Shown: positions 10,349 to 23,200 of the stretch, piece by piece
Numbering within the stretch: position 1 is the stretch's first letter
Layout: each line of letters begins with the position of its first letter
NCBI GenBank assembly: GCA_963969365.1
Contig: OZ017750.1
Span: forward strand, 1,302,001-1,366,000
Direction: 5' to 3'
Length of the DNA stretch: 64,000 nt
DNA from: Asterochloris sp. CNOR1
Taxonomy: Eukaryota; Chlorophyta; Trebouxiophyceae; Trebouxiales; Trebouxiaceae
The notes under the pieces: model-generated
Seen by the model: the letters and a program-made list of their open reading frames with translations, nothing else
The model's database searches: none
Told to the model about the DNA's origin: nothing
Translations under genes and position numbers: made by a program

Positions 10349-13300
10349 TCAGTGGGCTGACAGCATCTCTGGGCTGTCAAATGGCATCTTGATGGCCTTC
10401 CAGAGAAGCAGTGTGGGGAGATCCTTGGCCACAACCTGCAGCACAGCATGGATTTCTTGGACTGGACTGCGGCTGAACACGCCAATAAATGTGTCAGGCA
10501 AGCCGTTGCCTGCACTGTTGCATGCCAGTGCATCTGCAGGGTGTTGAGGGGCGGCCCTGTAGCGTGACTGGTCACACACTGCTCCTGGGAGACTTGCCTG
10601 TGAATAACTCTCAAACTTGACAGCAGCTCTGGCTGCCCCCAGGTTGGCGCGCGCAATGGCCAGCGTCTGCTGGTCATGTAGGCCCCTCGCCTTCTCAAAG
10701 AATTTCTCAAAGTGGCCTACGGCTTCGTGATACTGTTGCTGCTTGAAGTAAATGACACCCAGGTTGCAGCAGGCGCGCGCCTGTCCCTGGACAGCAGCAG
10801 CCGGCATGACTGAAGGTGCCGCCATGCTCCCGGCCCAGCCCCATTGTATCCGCAGGCATGTAAGGCTTCAGAGCTCTGTATCTTGTGTGCTGAAGCAGCA
10901 TGCTGGGGCTGCTCTGCTGCACCTGTCCACAGCAGCCTGAGCCCCATGCTAGCAGTCAACCTCACAAGTCTTCTGCTGGCCAATCTCCAGGCATGCCAAA
11001 ATACACCACTGGCCATAGACAGGTTCTCTTGGCCACCAGAAAGCCCCGTGAGAATTTTTGTCGGGTTCAAGACAGGTGCTGCCCACTCCTCACGCCCCAA
11101 TGCTCCGGCGAGAACCCCAGCAGCACCTCCTCATCTACCTTCAAGCATGATTTCCCAGGCTCCTGGTCCCTGCATCAAGCTCACTTCTGCATCATCCTGC
11201 TTTGTCATCTCCAGGAAGGTCTCCAGCGACAGCATGGCACTGGTCATGTCTCCCAAGGCCTGCTGGCAGTCAGCCAGCGTGCAGAATGCGCGCCCCTCGG
11301 GCGACAGGCAGGTCTGCTCGCTGCACAGTGCAACATAGCTTTCCAGAGCTTCCACTGCCTTCTTGGGGTCGCACTGCAGGCATGTCAAGCAAGAGGATGG
11401 TACGTTACGTCAAGCAAGATGATGGCAGAGCAGCCAAGGTGAGCGCAAGCATGCGCACAGCCTTCACGGACCCGCCCTGCAGAGCACACCACCCCACTGA
11501 AGGCCGGGTCTGCAGGAGTCGCCAGGGAGGCTGGAGAGCACTCCTTTCTGCACATGCAGACGTCTCATCAGGTGCCGAGGGTCCTCGGACGTCTCATCAG
11601 GTGCCAGGGGTGACCCTCGCCTGTGGCCAGGCCGCAGCACATAGCCCATCAGTCACTACATGTATTGGCTGTGGTGGCCGCCCTCAAAGCCACAGGTCGG
11701 GGTGTGTCCTGTGCAATGCTCCTTGGGCAGCCTTGCTGGCCGCACCTGGCTGTTGTGCAGCAGGCCCAGACGCAGGAGCGCCTCGGCTGAGGCTGCAACA
11801 TCGCCACTGCGCTGCCCAGCCTGCAGCCACTTCCGCATGGCTGCCGCTGCCCCGACTGCATCCCCCTTAGCCTCCATCTGGTCAGCTCGCCGGCTGTACA
11901 CCTGCAGGGAGGCAGGCAAGTGGAGGCCGCTCGCACACACTGCTTCACAGGCGAGCGACTGCGACAATCGAGGTGAGGCTTCCTGTTGGTAGATCCCATG
12001 GATTGCTGAGTACTTGGTTGATGTGGTAGCCGCCTTTTGCAGGGACAAATACCTGCAAGCGGGGGCAGGCACCTATCAGCTATGCCGTGGGAGCTTCATG
12101 GGGCAGCATCTGGACGTGCTGGCGCGGCAAGCTGCATTGTGAATGGGGGATGCAAGACAGGGTAGAGTTCCAGCCAGCTGCATGTCCAGGTGTATCCTCC
12201 CCCTCTTTGGTCGGGGAGCCTGCAGGGCACTCAGTGAGCGGCCAGGCATCAGAAGCAGGCCACACAAGCAGACCAGGACAAGCAGACCACCAACACAAGA
12301 GCCTCTGCAGCTGCAGGAGCCTCTGCATGGTGTCTCACCGGCGGCCAGGTCCTGCAGACCATCCCCGTAACCATGAGCAGGCCACCGGATGCAGATGCTC
12401 CCAGGTTCTCATTTCACTGGATGGCATCTGCGTGTGGCCGGCAGGTCCTTGCTGGCTGTCCGAGCACTCACAACCAGGGCCCCTCTTGCACGAGCTGGGA
12501 CCCGATTCGAGGCTTTCACTGGCCATCAGCTCCTCCCTGTGTTGTCGCGAGCAGGCCCGGATCCTCAGGAACCTTCTGATGTCTTCCGGATCCCAAGAGG
12601 CTCTCATATGCTGGCATCTACCCCAATTTAAACACACCCATCTGAGCTCTACAGCCCCTGCCACACCTGGATCAGGCTCTCATGCGCTGCCAGCTCCTCC
12701 ATGCTGGCAGTCTGCACCCTGGGGCCCTGCTGCATCGCATCAGCGCCTCCCAGGGGCTGCTCCTCCCCAGCGAGTGCACCCACTGCATGCCCAGCCAGCT
12801 GCAGGTGGCGCTCATGAAATGCCTCTGCCATCTCCAGGTCACCCAGCTGCTCGCAGATCATGCCTGCAGGAAAGCAGCGGTCCTCTGAGGACGCGTAGGG
12901 TTGCCGCCTGAGCACACTACAGGCTGCAAGGGGTTGCTGCAAATGCTGCAGACACCAGGCAAGGCTCCCACCAACACCAGGCCATGCTCCCGCTGACACC
13001 AGGCAGGCATCACTCGATCTGTTGCGATAACTGAACTCCCCCAGCACAGCAGGTGCCGGGCGCATGCATGAGGGGAGAAGGAGCAGTCCAGCAGCTGCCT
13101 TGTAATAAGGTTCTGGTGCCGCTACACCAGGCTCATTCACGCAGCAGTTGACCTAGGTTCAGGCTGGCAGCGGCCTCCCCTTCCCGCCAACGGTGCTGCT
13201 GGGCCACGCTGAGCCCCTTCTGGTAGAAGAATCTGGCCTGCTGCAGTTTGCCCTGGTGGGCAAAGAGCTCTGCAAGGTTCATGTACGCCCTGCACATACA

Positions 13301-14095
13301 GGGAGTCCATATCTTCAGTGCGTATACCACTCCAGGTGCGGCCAGCAGGCTGTACACATGCTGCCTGTACATCGCATGCACAGACAACATATAGCAGCCT
13401 GGGGCACACTGCGGCGTCCCCACCCTCCAGACCTGCCATCACCCCACCCCAGGGAACCGAAGGAGGACACAGGCAAACAATGCAGTCAGCAGGCTGCAGC
13501 CCAGCAGGCATCAGAAGGCACTCAAGAGGTGGCCAGCAGGCAGGCCTCACCCATAGGTCTCCTCGAAGGCGCCCGCTCTAGCGGATGCATGTGCTGCAAT
13601 GAGCTCCTGCTGCAGCATGCTGAAGTTCTCAGGCGCAACCTGTGGCTGCACCTCTGGCTGCACATGGCTGTCAGAGCTGGCCCCTCCTGAGATGCTGTGC
13701 TGCTGCTGGTGGGCTGCACGCTGCCCATGGGTGAGGTGGAAGAAGTCTGCATACAACAGAGCGTCCGTGAGGGCCAGGTGCCTCTGCGCCAGAGCTGCAG
13801 TGTCAGGATGCTCTCTGCGTCTACACTGCAGGGTCGCAGTGCTCTCTGCACCCCACCTGCAAATGCCTGAGGGTGGCCTGACACCAGCAGGAAAATGCAT
13901 GCTGAGGCCTTGTCGGCCAGTGATTCCTTTGGCTGAATGGCTTGAGGTGCCTGCAATTGCAAAGGAAGTAATGCACGGAGGTCTTCGTGAATGGCAGGGC
14001 GGACTGAGGTGCAGCAGAACCTGCGATGCAGCCACAAGTCCTTGCAACTTCTGCTTGAAATCAGCTTGATCTTTGCCAGACAGTCCGGCTGCCAT
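10349..14095 (-). CDS. TTC29: TTC29 homologue, ciliary tetratricopeptide-repeat protein
   Basis: TTC29 is an axoneme-associated TPR protein needed for motile cilia and sperm flagella. Minus-strand exons give an ordered series of TPR helices. They include 'ICEQLGDLEMAEAFHERHL', 'YMNLAELFAHQGKLQQA', 'RADQMEAKGDAVGAAAAM', 'AFCTLADCQQALGDM' and 'CCNLGVIYFKQQQYHEA'. Each lines up in order with human TTC29, and the C-terminal exon 'LPTLLLWKAIKMP' matches the human 'LNYLLSWKESR' end. The start is put at 'MAAGLSGKDQADF' (14095); an in-frame ATG at 14158 is possible. The stop codon is at 10349-10351. Introns carry several short tandem repeats, for example 29-base units at 11559-11619. The gene is divergent from the TBC gene. 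Confidence 0.88.
11559..11619. repeat. 29-base tandem repeat in a TTC29 intron
   Basis: Two adjacent units begin with the same 18 bases, GACGTCTCATCAGGTGCC, at 11559 and 11588, and diverge slightly afterwards. They lie in a predicted intron, so no protein effect is expected. Confidence 0.8.
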
Positions 14096-14273
14096 GTTAG
14101 CCAACGGTATAGCAGGAGCTGAATGCAAAGTTGCACAGCGAACTGAAAACAGAAACAACTTGTACCCATTTTTCTGACCCAGCTGTCAGGTGGCAATGAT
14201 GCACTATTATCTCGCTTCTGGAGGACAAGTACTGGATAAAAGGTCCTAAGGACCCTGTGACATAAACAACACA
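14096..14273. promoter_or_regulatory. Putative bidirectional promoter, TTC29 / TBC gene
   Basis: The divergent starts are 178 bases apart. A TATA-like string, GATAAAAGG (14235-14243, plus strand), lies about 30 bases before the TBC start codon. That is close for a TATA element unless the 5' leader is very short. The promoter role is inferred from position. Confidence 0.45.
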
Positions 14274-17200
14274 ATGCCCATGAAGCACAAATCTGGAGTC
14301 AAGGCCCACTCAGTGACCACTGCCAGCATTAGGGATGTCTATGGCTTCGAAGTGAGTGCCTTGCTTGATCAGGGTACAGATTGGGCGCCTATTCTGCTGG
14401 TGTGCCCATGCATAAAGTCATGGTGCATCTGAGCTGCAAAGCTGATGCTCACAATCACACTGCTGTTCGGTTCTGCAACAGGTCAAAAAGGACCTGCTGT
14501 ATTTGTACCAGAAGTATGCACCGCTGTGGGAGAAGGAAGAAATGGAGAGATCTCAGCGCTGGAATGCTTTCCTGTCCAATTTCCCTATTGCCTATGCCCA
14601 GGCAAAGCCTGAGAGGTATGCAATGGCCCCACGCTTACTGTAAGCTGGCGCTGCTGTCCCTGTTGCGATGTCACCCTTCCAGCAGTGCTGATCAGACTCT
14701 GCCTGTGCTGTGACCCACCTGGGTGCATTGTAGACTTTGTGCCCTTGTCCCTGCTGGGGGCAAGCATTTGCTTTGCACAGCTCTCTGACGTTCTGGCTTG
14801 TTTAGCAGCCCTGGGTCACTCGGTATGGCCAGGTTCCTGAGTGGTGATGCATGCTCCTGCCTGCACCAGGCAGGTGCTCCAGACCCCGGTGGCACAAAGC
14901 TCGAGCCCTGGGCTGTTGGCAACAGTGCACAGAGCTGTGCTGCAGTGTGCTTCCGCTGTGTGATCTGCTCACTGGCGATGGTGGTGGGCTCACCCTGCTG
15001 CACACAGGCCTTGCAGCATTGCATGAGTGATCGGCTGCCTGTGCCTTTGCAGGGAGCTCTCCCCCTTCCTGTCTACCCCAGCAGCAAGCAGGTCCTGAAA
15101 GCACCGCTGCCCTTGGTTTTGATCACGTGTCTGTGACCTGTGCAGGGAAGTCCCCAGCAACCAGGTGCCCATCAACCTGCTGGACTCGGCCCTACGAAAC
15201 TGGGCGGCTGGCCAGCGGGGCCAGCAGGGAGAACAGGAGGACTGGCAGCACCAGCTGCGTATGCTGGTGCAGTCTGGCGTGCCCATGGTGAGGCATTCCA
15301 TGCATGCCCGGGTGCCCGTCATGAGGAATGTCGTGCTTGCTGGTGCTGCATATCTATCTTGGGGCCCAAGGACGTGTCGGGTGGGCTGGCTGGCGCAGTG
15401 TGGCGTACTCAGGGTCACAGGACTTCAAGGAGTCTGGCATGCAGGCCCTGCCGCTGTTGTGGCCCCATGGCGAGCCCCAGTAGGCTCTTCCTGAGCCCTT
15501 AGGGCACCAGCAGCACCAGGCACTGATACGAGCATCTGCGCTGGGAGCAGCTGCTGGAAGGGTGCCACAGGCGATGGGTGTGCTTGTGGTGGGTGCAGGC
15601 GCTGCGCGGCAGGATGTGGAAGTCCTTCCTGGGCCTGGAGAGTGTGAAGAAGCCCGGGCGCTACGACCAGCTGGTGGCAGAGGCGTTGGGGAACCGGCAC
15701 CCCAAGCGGAAGGTGCAGGGGCCTGCTAGTCCAGGAGGGGTGGTGCAGCTGTGAAGCTCTGTATGCCTGAATGCCTCATAGCACCCATGGCCAGACGCTG
15801 GGGCCCCAGGGGCAAGGCGTGGTGGCCTCGCAGTCTGTAAAGGGAGCTGCAGCTGTGCAGCGGCATATGTGCATGCAAGTTGCTTGCAGTCTGCTGCGTC
15901 CATGGGTGAGGCGTGGAGGATCAGCCACCCCAAGCGCGGGCCACATCTGTCAGAAGATCGGACCAAGCCTAGGGTGCGAGTGCTGGTTCTTGACGACATG
16001 TTTGAGGATAGCGGTGTTGGCCTGTATGGCTGGTACAAATCTCAAGGCCCGCATGGTTTGACTGTGACTTCCAACTGAAATGCAGAAACCAGGGCACAGT
16101 CATGGCAAGGAGGCTCATGACGTGCCGGCAAAGGCTGTGCCGTCTTCTATTGATGTCCCCAATGGAGCTGCTGGCAGCGAGGGGCACAAGCAGCCAGCAC
16201 AGCAGGCTGACTCAGCAGAGGCTGCCGCGCCTGCTTCAGAGCAGGGGAGCACTGGGACCGCAGCAGACCATGTGGCTGATTGTGGCGCTTTGGTGGAGCC
16301 GACGCACCCTGCCATCCAAGGTGCTGCCTCATCCCTGGCTGGGGCTGCCAGCAGCCACAGCTGGATCCAGCTGGCCAGCAGCGTGGATGAGGCTGGCGAT
16401 GAGGGACAGACCCCACGGCCTAGTACGTCTCAGGAGGGCCACGCAGACACCCCAGGGCACGTCACCTTTCAGGAGGATGGCTTGACGACCAATCCAGGCA
16501 AGCCTCTGCCCTGTCTATTTCAGTCACTTGTGTGTGCCTGCCTGAGAGTGCCACAGAGGGCCTGCCTACTTGCATCCTGCAGGGCATAGAGGTGCTTTTG
16601 CACGCCAGGCAGTGGCCTCTGTTGTCGCCAAAAGGCAGACTGCATGCACGCCCTGCATATTGCAAGCAGCCAAAGCTCTGGGCCCTGCCCAACACCTCAC
16701 TGGCACATGTTGCAGCATGCATCCTGCCAGGCCCTGTGCACACACTGGCAGCAGCTGCCAATGCATGAATGACATTGTTTCCTGCAGACGCTAGCCACGC
16801 CAGACTGGGCTCTGCCCGGTACTCCATCAGCAGCGACTCGTTGCCACCAGTGGCATCGCCCACTGCTCCAGGCGGCCAGATGCCACCAGCATTGGCTCAG
16901 AAGCTGAACTCAGACCTGGGGCGCTCCCTGCTGCAAGAGCCAGCCTGTGGAGAGCAGGGCGCCAGCACAGTGGCTGCTCGGATAGAGTCTCCCCTTGGGG
17001 TTGGAGGTGGGCACAGGCGCTGCAACACGCGATCAACAGGGCCTCTGTGCCATACTCTGCATGGAAGCCCAGGCTGTCTCAGGCGCTGTCTGTTGCCGTC
17101 TCAGTCTTCTCATTAGCAAGGCAATGGCTGCACCACCTTGCTGCATGCTGTCCCGCCACCACTGTTCCTACCCCTCACACGTCACCGACTGGGGACCTGA

Positions 17201-20200
17201 TAGTGCATATGTGGACCTGCACCCTGCAGCAGCAGAAGCACTAATGCTGTTTAAAAGGAAACTTGCTGGCACCCCACATACAGCCTTAGCTGATCAGCCT
17301 CTGTGATCACCGCCGCCAGTGAATTGATGTGTCTGTCTGCGCCTGCAGCCCGCAGCAGCAAGAGCAGCGGCGGTGCGTCCAGCCGGGGCTGCTGGCACCC
17401 CACCAGCCGCGACTGGAACCTGCAGATCGAGAAGGACCTGCACCGCACCTTCCCGGGGCACCCTGTCATGGACGGCAGCGGGCGCAGCGCTCTGCGGCGC
17501 ATTCTGGCGGCGTACTCGCGGCGCAACCCAGCTGTGGGCTACTGCCAGGTGGGCTGTGTTCTGCAATCACCACTACACATGTGTGGCGACAGGCACTGTG
17601 CAGCATATACTGACGCGTGCACTGAACTGCAAGACATCAGGGCGACGGCTGCCATGCCAGAATGGCCTTCAGCTAGCACGCAACCCTCCCACAGGGCATG
17701 CACCTCATTGTCAGGGAGCTTGCTGCTTTTGATGTCACCTGATAGGCCTGTTCATGTGTTGCAGGGCATGAACTTCATTGCTGGGTGCCTGCTGCTGTTT
17801 ATGGCCGAGGAGGACGCCTTCTGGTGCCTCGCAGTCATTGTGGAGGAGCTGCTGCCAGGGTACTTCAGCCTGGCAATGGTGGCACCACAGGTGACGCCCA
17901 GCAAGGGGGGCTGCATCACCCTGGCCCTCGTTGCTCATGTGCTTCATCCTTGCCCCCTCTGCAGTGACTGCCGCTGGACTTTCTCAACCCTGTAAATTGT
18001 CGGCCCCCCTCTGCAAGCGCGACCTGCAGGCATCTTTGCCGGTAGGGTCAGTCAGACGCCTGCTTGGCTCAATCTCCTGTTGCAGCGCCTGCGTCCACAT
18101 CGTCTGACTGCCTCAGCAGATGGGGCAGCAGGCGTGCAAGCCCCTACCAAACCTGCACTTGTCATCAGTGCTGGCCTCGAATGTATCTTGTCGACTCTGT
18201 GCCTGCTTGGGCCAGCACACCCCTGGCTGCCGCTGCAGGTGGACCAGCTGGTGTTCAAGCACCTGGTGGACCTGCACTTCCCCAAGCTGGGCGCCCACCT
18301 GGAGGGCCAGGGCGTCAACGTCAGCAGCGTGTCCACCAACTGGTTCCTGTGCATCTTTGTCAACAGCCTGCCCCTGGAGAGCTGCCTGCGCGTGTGGGAC
18401 ATCTTCTTCTTCCATTGCTGCAACAGCGTCCTCTTCCGGGTCGCGCTCGCGCTGGTGGACATCTACAGCCAGGTGGGCCTGACTGCTGTTGTATCATTAT
18501 GATGCTGGGATGTGCTGCACTGAGCTGCTGCGTGAGAGCAGAGGGCTGGCCTGCACCCTTGCATGGCGCGCTTCTGCTGATGGCCTATCTGGCACCCCAT
18601 TCAGCCGCTGTGTGGATGTCAACCTGTTGTCCGTCCTGCCTTCTGCAGGCTTTGGTGGCCACCAATGACAGCGTGGATGCCTTCTCGCTGCTGCAAAACA
18701 TGGCACCCATGTCATACGATAGCAGCCGCCTGATCGATGTGGCCTGCATTGCCTTTGCTGGCGTGTCGGACAAACAGCTGGCTGTGCTGCGCCAGGCACA
18801 CCGCCAGACTGTCATCGCGCAATTTGCGGTGAGACTGACACTGCCATTGAAGGGCCTTTCTGCTGTCACTGCTCTGGCAGCTGTCAATGGCAGGCGCAGT
18901 TGACCTCCACGCCCTGCCTTTGCAATTGTTACGGGGGCAAATCAGAGGGCGAGATTCCTGCGCAGCGTGGTCAAAGCCCTGGTCAAGCCCTCGTCAATGG
19001 GGTGATTAGGCATGGGTCTCAGGCTTCAGCCCTATCAGGGGGGTGCCTGTACTGCCTTGCATTCTGTGTCCCCCAGCCCCCCTCTTCACTTCGCCCCATG
19101 GAGGCTGACAGCCCGAGTCCTGACCAGCTCAGCCTCAGTCCCCACTGGACGGCGGTGCACCCTGCATTGCAGGAGGCACCGTATGACGAGGAGGGCTGGG
19201 TCAGCAGCGGGGACGAGGCGCAGAATGGCACCCTGGTGCCAGGTAAGGACCAGCCATGCAGAGTAGGCTGCGAAATCCTGCCTTGTGTGCAGTGGGCATC
19301 GTTCACCTCTACAGTCTATGTAGCATCTGCGGCGCTTTCCATGCATCAGCATGCGGCAGACTGCTGCTTTTTGGCCACAAGGCGCCATGCTCCTGAGGCC
19401 TGAGGCCCTCACCTGATCACTGCTGCGCCATGAGCAGAGAACCAGAGCATATCAGCACCTGTGAGTGGTGTCGCTGTGAATCTGACTTCTCAGTTCCCAG
19501 CAAGATTAGAACAATCAGGACAATGGCCCCAGGCCAACCTCCACTGACCCACCATATGCAGAGCGAAGCGCGCACAGCACGCCAGTGGCCATCCCTGTGA
19601 CAGCCTTTGCCGCCCTCGATCCTGCGCTGGCAGCCGCAGAGGCCTCGGCTGCAGCTGAGCAAGGGACCTCATCCATTGGCCATGCCTCTCAGGCGGGCAG
19701 CCAGGAGGAGAGTGATGAGGAGCTGCAGGTGGCTGAGCGCAGCAGGAGTGCGTTTGTGCCGAAGCGGCGTTACGTCGAGGTGGGCTGCCCCTGCACAGCC
19801 TTCCAGAGTTTGCTGATCTAGAGGGAAGAGCAGCTCACCGCAGCAGGAGCGCGTTTATGCCCAGGCGGCAGAATGTGAAGGTGTGCTGACTTTCCACGCC
19901 ATGAAGATGGGGTTCACGCTTGAATCAATTCTTCACGCTGTGAAGGGGGCCTAGGAGGGGCATGGGTCTTGGAGGGCGGCTGTGTAGTAAGACCCCCTGA
20001 AACAAGATTGACTGATAGCTGAGCGCAGCTGGAGCGCCTCTGTGCCCAAGCGTGCCGTCCCAAGGCGTGCCTGCATTCCCAGGGTGTGCAGTCTTGCGTG
20101 ACAGCTGTGCAGATGCTGCCTGACATTGCTGCTGTCAGGCATCATGTCACACCACTAGCAGGGAGGTCTGCCGGCATCTCCTTGCATGTGGTAGCATTGA

Positions 20201-23200
20201 GATGTGCTGGCGAAGATGCTGCTGCCTTGACAGCAAGCCTCAGCATGGTTGACTGTCTCTGTCCCGTTGTCTGCACACACTTCATCTTCTGCATGATGTG
20301 CAGCCTCCCTGCTGCAGCTGCTGAGGGGCTCAGAAGGATGTTGCTCTCTGACTGTGGGTGGTCCCCAGGCGGATGACGGCTCCCCTCTGGCTGCCCTGCC
20401 TCAGTCTTCAGTGCTCACCATAGTGCAGGCCATGCAGGCATGCACATGCCACACAGCATGCAGGACTGCACGGCCAACACCCCCATCCCTGCCTGCTGCA
20501 GCCGCTCAAGGGCTCAGGAGGGCCAGACTCGCTGTGCGGGTCCCCCCGGGGCGACAACAGCTCCCCTCTGGTGTCCGACTCTGCAGAGGGCAGTCAGGGG
20601 GGGTCCCCGTGGAGCACGGTGTCCTCCCCTGAGTGGCACGACACCCCCAAGTGGCCGGAGTACGCAGACTTCAGCAGGCGTGCGCCGTCACGCCAGCCCA
20701 GCAAGCTGTCTCAAATGTCGCTGGCAGACGTGGCTGGGGTGGGGCCTGGGTCCGGGCTGCACCGCACACTCAGCCGGCGGGGCAGCACGGTAGGTGCCCT
20801 GCAGTGCTGTGGACAGGCAGAGCTCCACCTTCCGCCCCAGAGCTGGCACCTGGCACGTGATGCAGCACCGCACCCTGCTTGTGTTGGCTGTTTTGAGACT
20901 TCTGAGAGCCTAGGGTGTTGTGTTGTGGTGGTGCTGCTACAAGTCAGTCTGGGGAGTGTTTGGAACAAGTGGTGAAGAATGGACTGGAACGGTGCCCCCT
21001 TGCTGTGGCTGGTGCTGCCCTTCCTTGCTGTGTCTGACCCTTCCCCACCAGGGGCATTCCTGCTTATTCAGCCTTGCATGCCAGCCCAGCCTGTGCCCCA
21101 CTTAGGTAGGTGTTTGCTGCCGAGTGAAGGAGCAGCTCTTAGGCGCTCAAGCCTGTGCCCTCAATGCTGCAGCCGCGCCTGATGAGGCAGCCAAATCCTG
21201 CAGCTGCCTTCCATTCCCTTGTGACGGTGATGCCCACACCTCACCCTCATGGCTGCAGCCACGCATACACATGCAACCTGCGCCCCACTCAGAGGAGGTC
21301 TATGCTGCCGAGCGTCAGAACAGCATGCAGGCAGCCACGCTGGCAGCTGCCATCCAACAGACGCAGGAGGTGGGGCACCGCCTGCCCTCCATTCGGACGA
21401 GCGTGGCATCCCCTCCTGCACAGCACGGCGACATCAGCCTCGGGCAGAAGATCTTCAACAGGTTCCGGAACCAGGAGGCTGTTCTGAGTGAGTGCTGGGC
21501 TGGGTGACCTGCATGATTATGGGCTGCTTGCGGGGAGGGATGGCCAGAGTGTTCTGGGACCGTGATGCTGTTCTGAGTGATCGCTGAGCTGCGTAACCAG
21601 GAAACAGAATTGCTGGCCCAAGGGAGAGCTGTTTGCAGTGGTCTGGGAGCTGCCCGTTGTCTTGAGTGCATGCTGACCTCAGTCGTCAGTAGCTTTGCAG
21701 ACTGTGCTGCATGCGGATCCTTGCTGTCTCAGCAAAGCCTGGGCCCAATGAGCCACTGCAGCCTCTCAAGGCTGTGAGCGCCCTGCCCTGCAGGCAAGCA
21801 GCTGCAGAGCATTGTGCCGCAGCGGCCGGAGCACAGGCGCTCTGGGGAAGAGCAGGCTGGCTCTGCCAGCACTGCACAGGGCGAGACAGCAGCCACCTCG
21901 GGATCTCAGGTACACATCTTGCTCGAAGCCAGCCAGCAACGCAACCTGACTTGCAGTGATGCTGCTTGACCGGCGCTGCTGCAGAAGGCAAGGCGGTGGC
22001 CAGGCTGGGGTGCTGGTCATGCAGGGGCACCCCCAAGTGCAGCCACAACTGCATGGATTACTGCAGAGGGTCAGTCACCGGCCAGCACCATGTCTCACCC
22101 TGATGAAGGCCGCCCGCCTGTGTCATATTTTGCCAGTTCACGTGTCAGCTTCCCCTCGCTGCCTGCTATCTGCAGCTTCCCATGCACAGCTCCTGAGCAG
22201 TGCTAAGCACAGTCCTGCAAGTTGTGCTCCATCAGCTTGCCTGCTGAGAGCTTGCCAAACATGCTCCACCTGCTTGTTTGCTGAGGGCCAGCGCCCGATA
22301 GCAGTGCAACTGTTGTGTGCAGGCTCGTGAGGCAGCAGGTGGTCCCGACCCCCAGCAGTATCCAGCTGGGGGCCCCACTCCAGCGCCCTCCCCAGCCCAC
22401 CGTGTAGCGGCCCTGCACCCGGCCTCCTGGGGGGTGGAGCGGCGCACGCGGCTGGCAGCCCCATCTCAGGCGGGAGCCGTCTCTGGGGGTCCCCACGCGC
22501 CTCCCACCACTCCGCAGGTGGGGCTGCAGGTCCTCACAGGAGGTCTGCAAGCACCTATGATTGCCAAATGCCTCTGCCTGAGCCAGGATCCAGCTCTGCT
22601 GGGCATGTCGCCTTCAAGCCTCTCGGCAGGTGGCATCCTGATGCACAACATGTCAATGCGTGTATGGCCCTCCTTGAATGGTCTTCTGCCTGCTGTGCTG
22701 TGCCTGAGTGGGGGAGGGCATGGCGTGGACACCCAGCATGCCCACATTCAGTTCATGTGCACCTCACCTCTGTCCCTGCTGTCGTCAGCGCTGTGCCTGG
22801 TCTCCATGCGCCCAACTGCAGAATCTGCCAGCCTTAAGCCTGACCTGGACTGCCAGCTGGCTTGCGTCGGCACCCTTGAAGCCCAGAGTGAAGGTGGCGG
22901 CCTCCTGTGCCTGCAGGACACCCCCAGCCAGAGCCAGGGGGCTACGCCCAAGGCAGCTGCCCGCGCCAGTCCAGACCCTGGGGACGCTCGGGATGCTGCC
23001 GCACGCAGTGGCAGCAGCAGCAGCCTCCCCCAGGCTCCCCAGCTGCAGGGCCAGCAGCCCCAGAGTGCTGACCCCAGCAGCAAGCTGCAGTCCTATTGCC
23101 CAGATTTTGAGGACGCCAGCCCCACGGGCAGCCCTTCCGCTGCCTCCCAGGATGGCCTGCCTGAGCACCAGTCCCCAGCGCAGCTGGAGCCTGCCTCTGG

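Noticed and set aside
13522-14274. Long minus-strand frame of 250 codons overlapping the TTC29 5' end
   Set aside because: It is a different frame from the TTC29 N-terminal exons, lacks family resemblance and runs through predicted splice sites; a shadow of GC-rich coding DNA.
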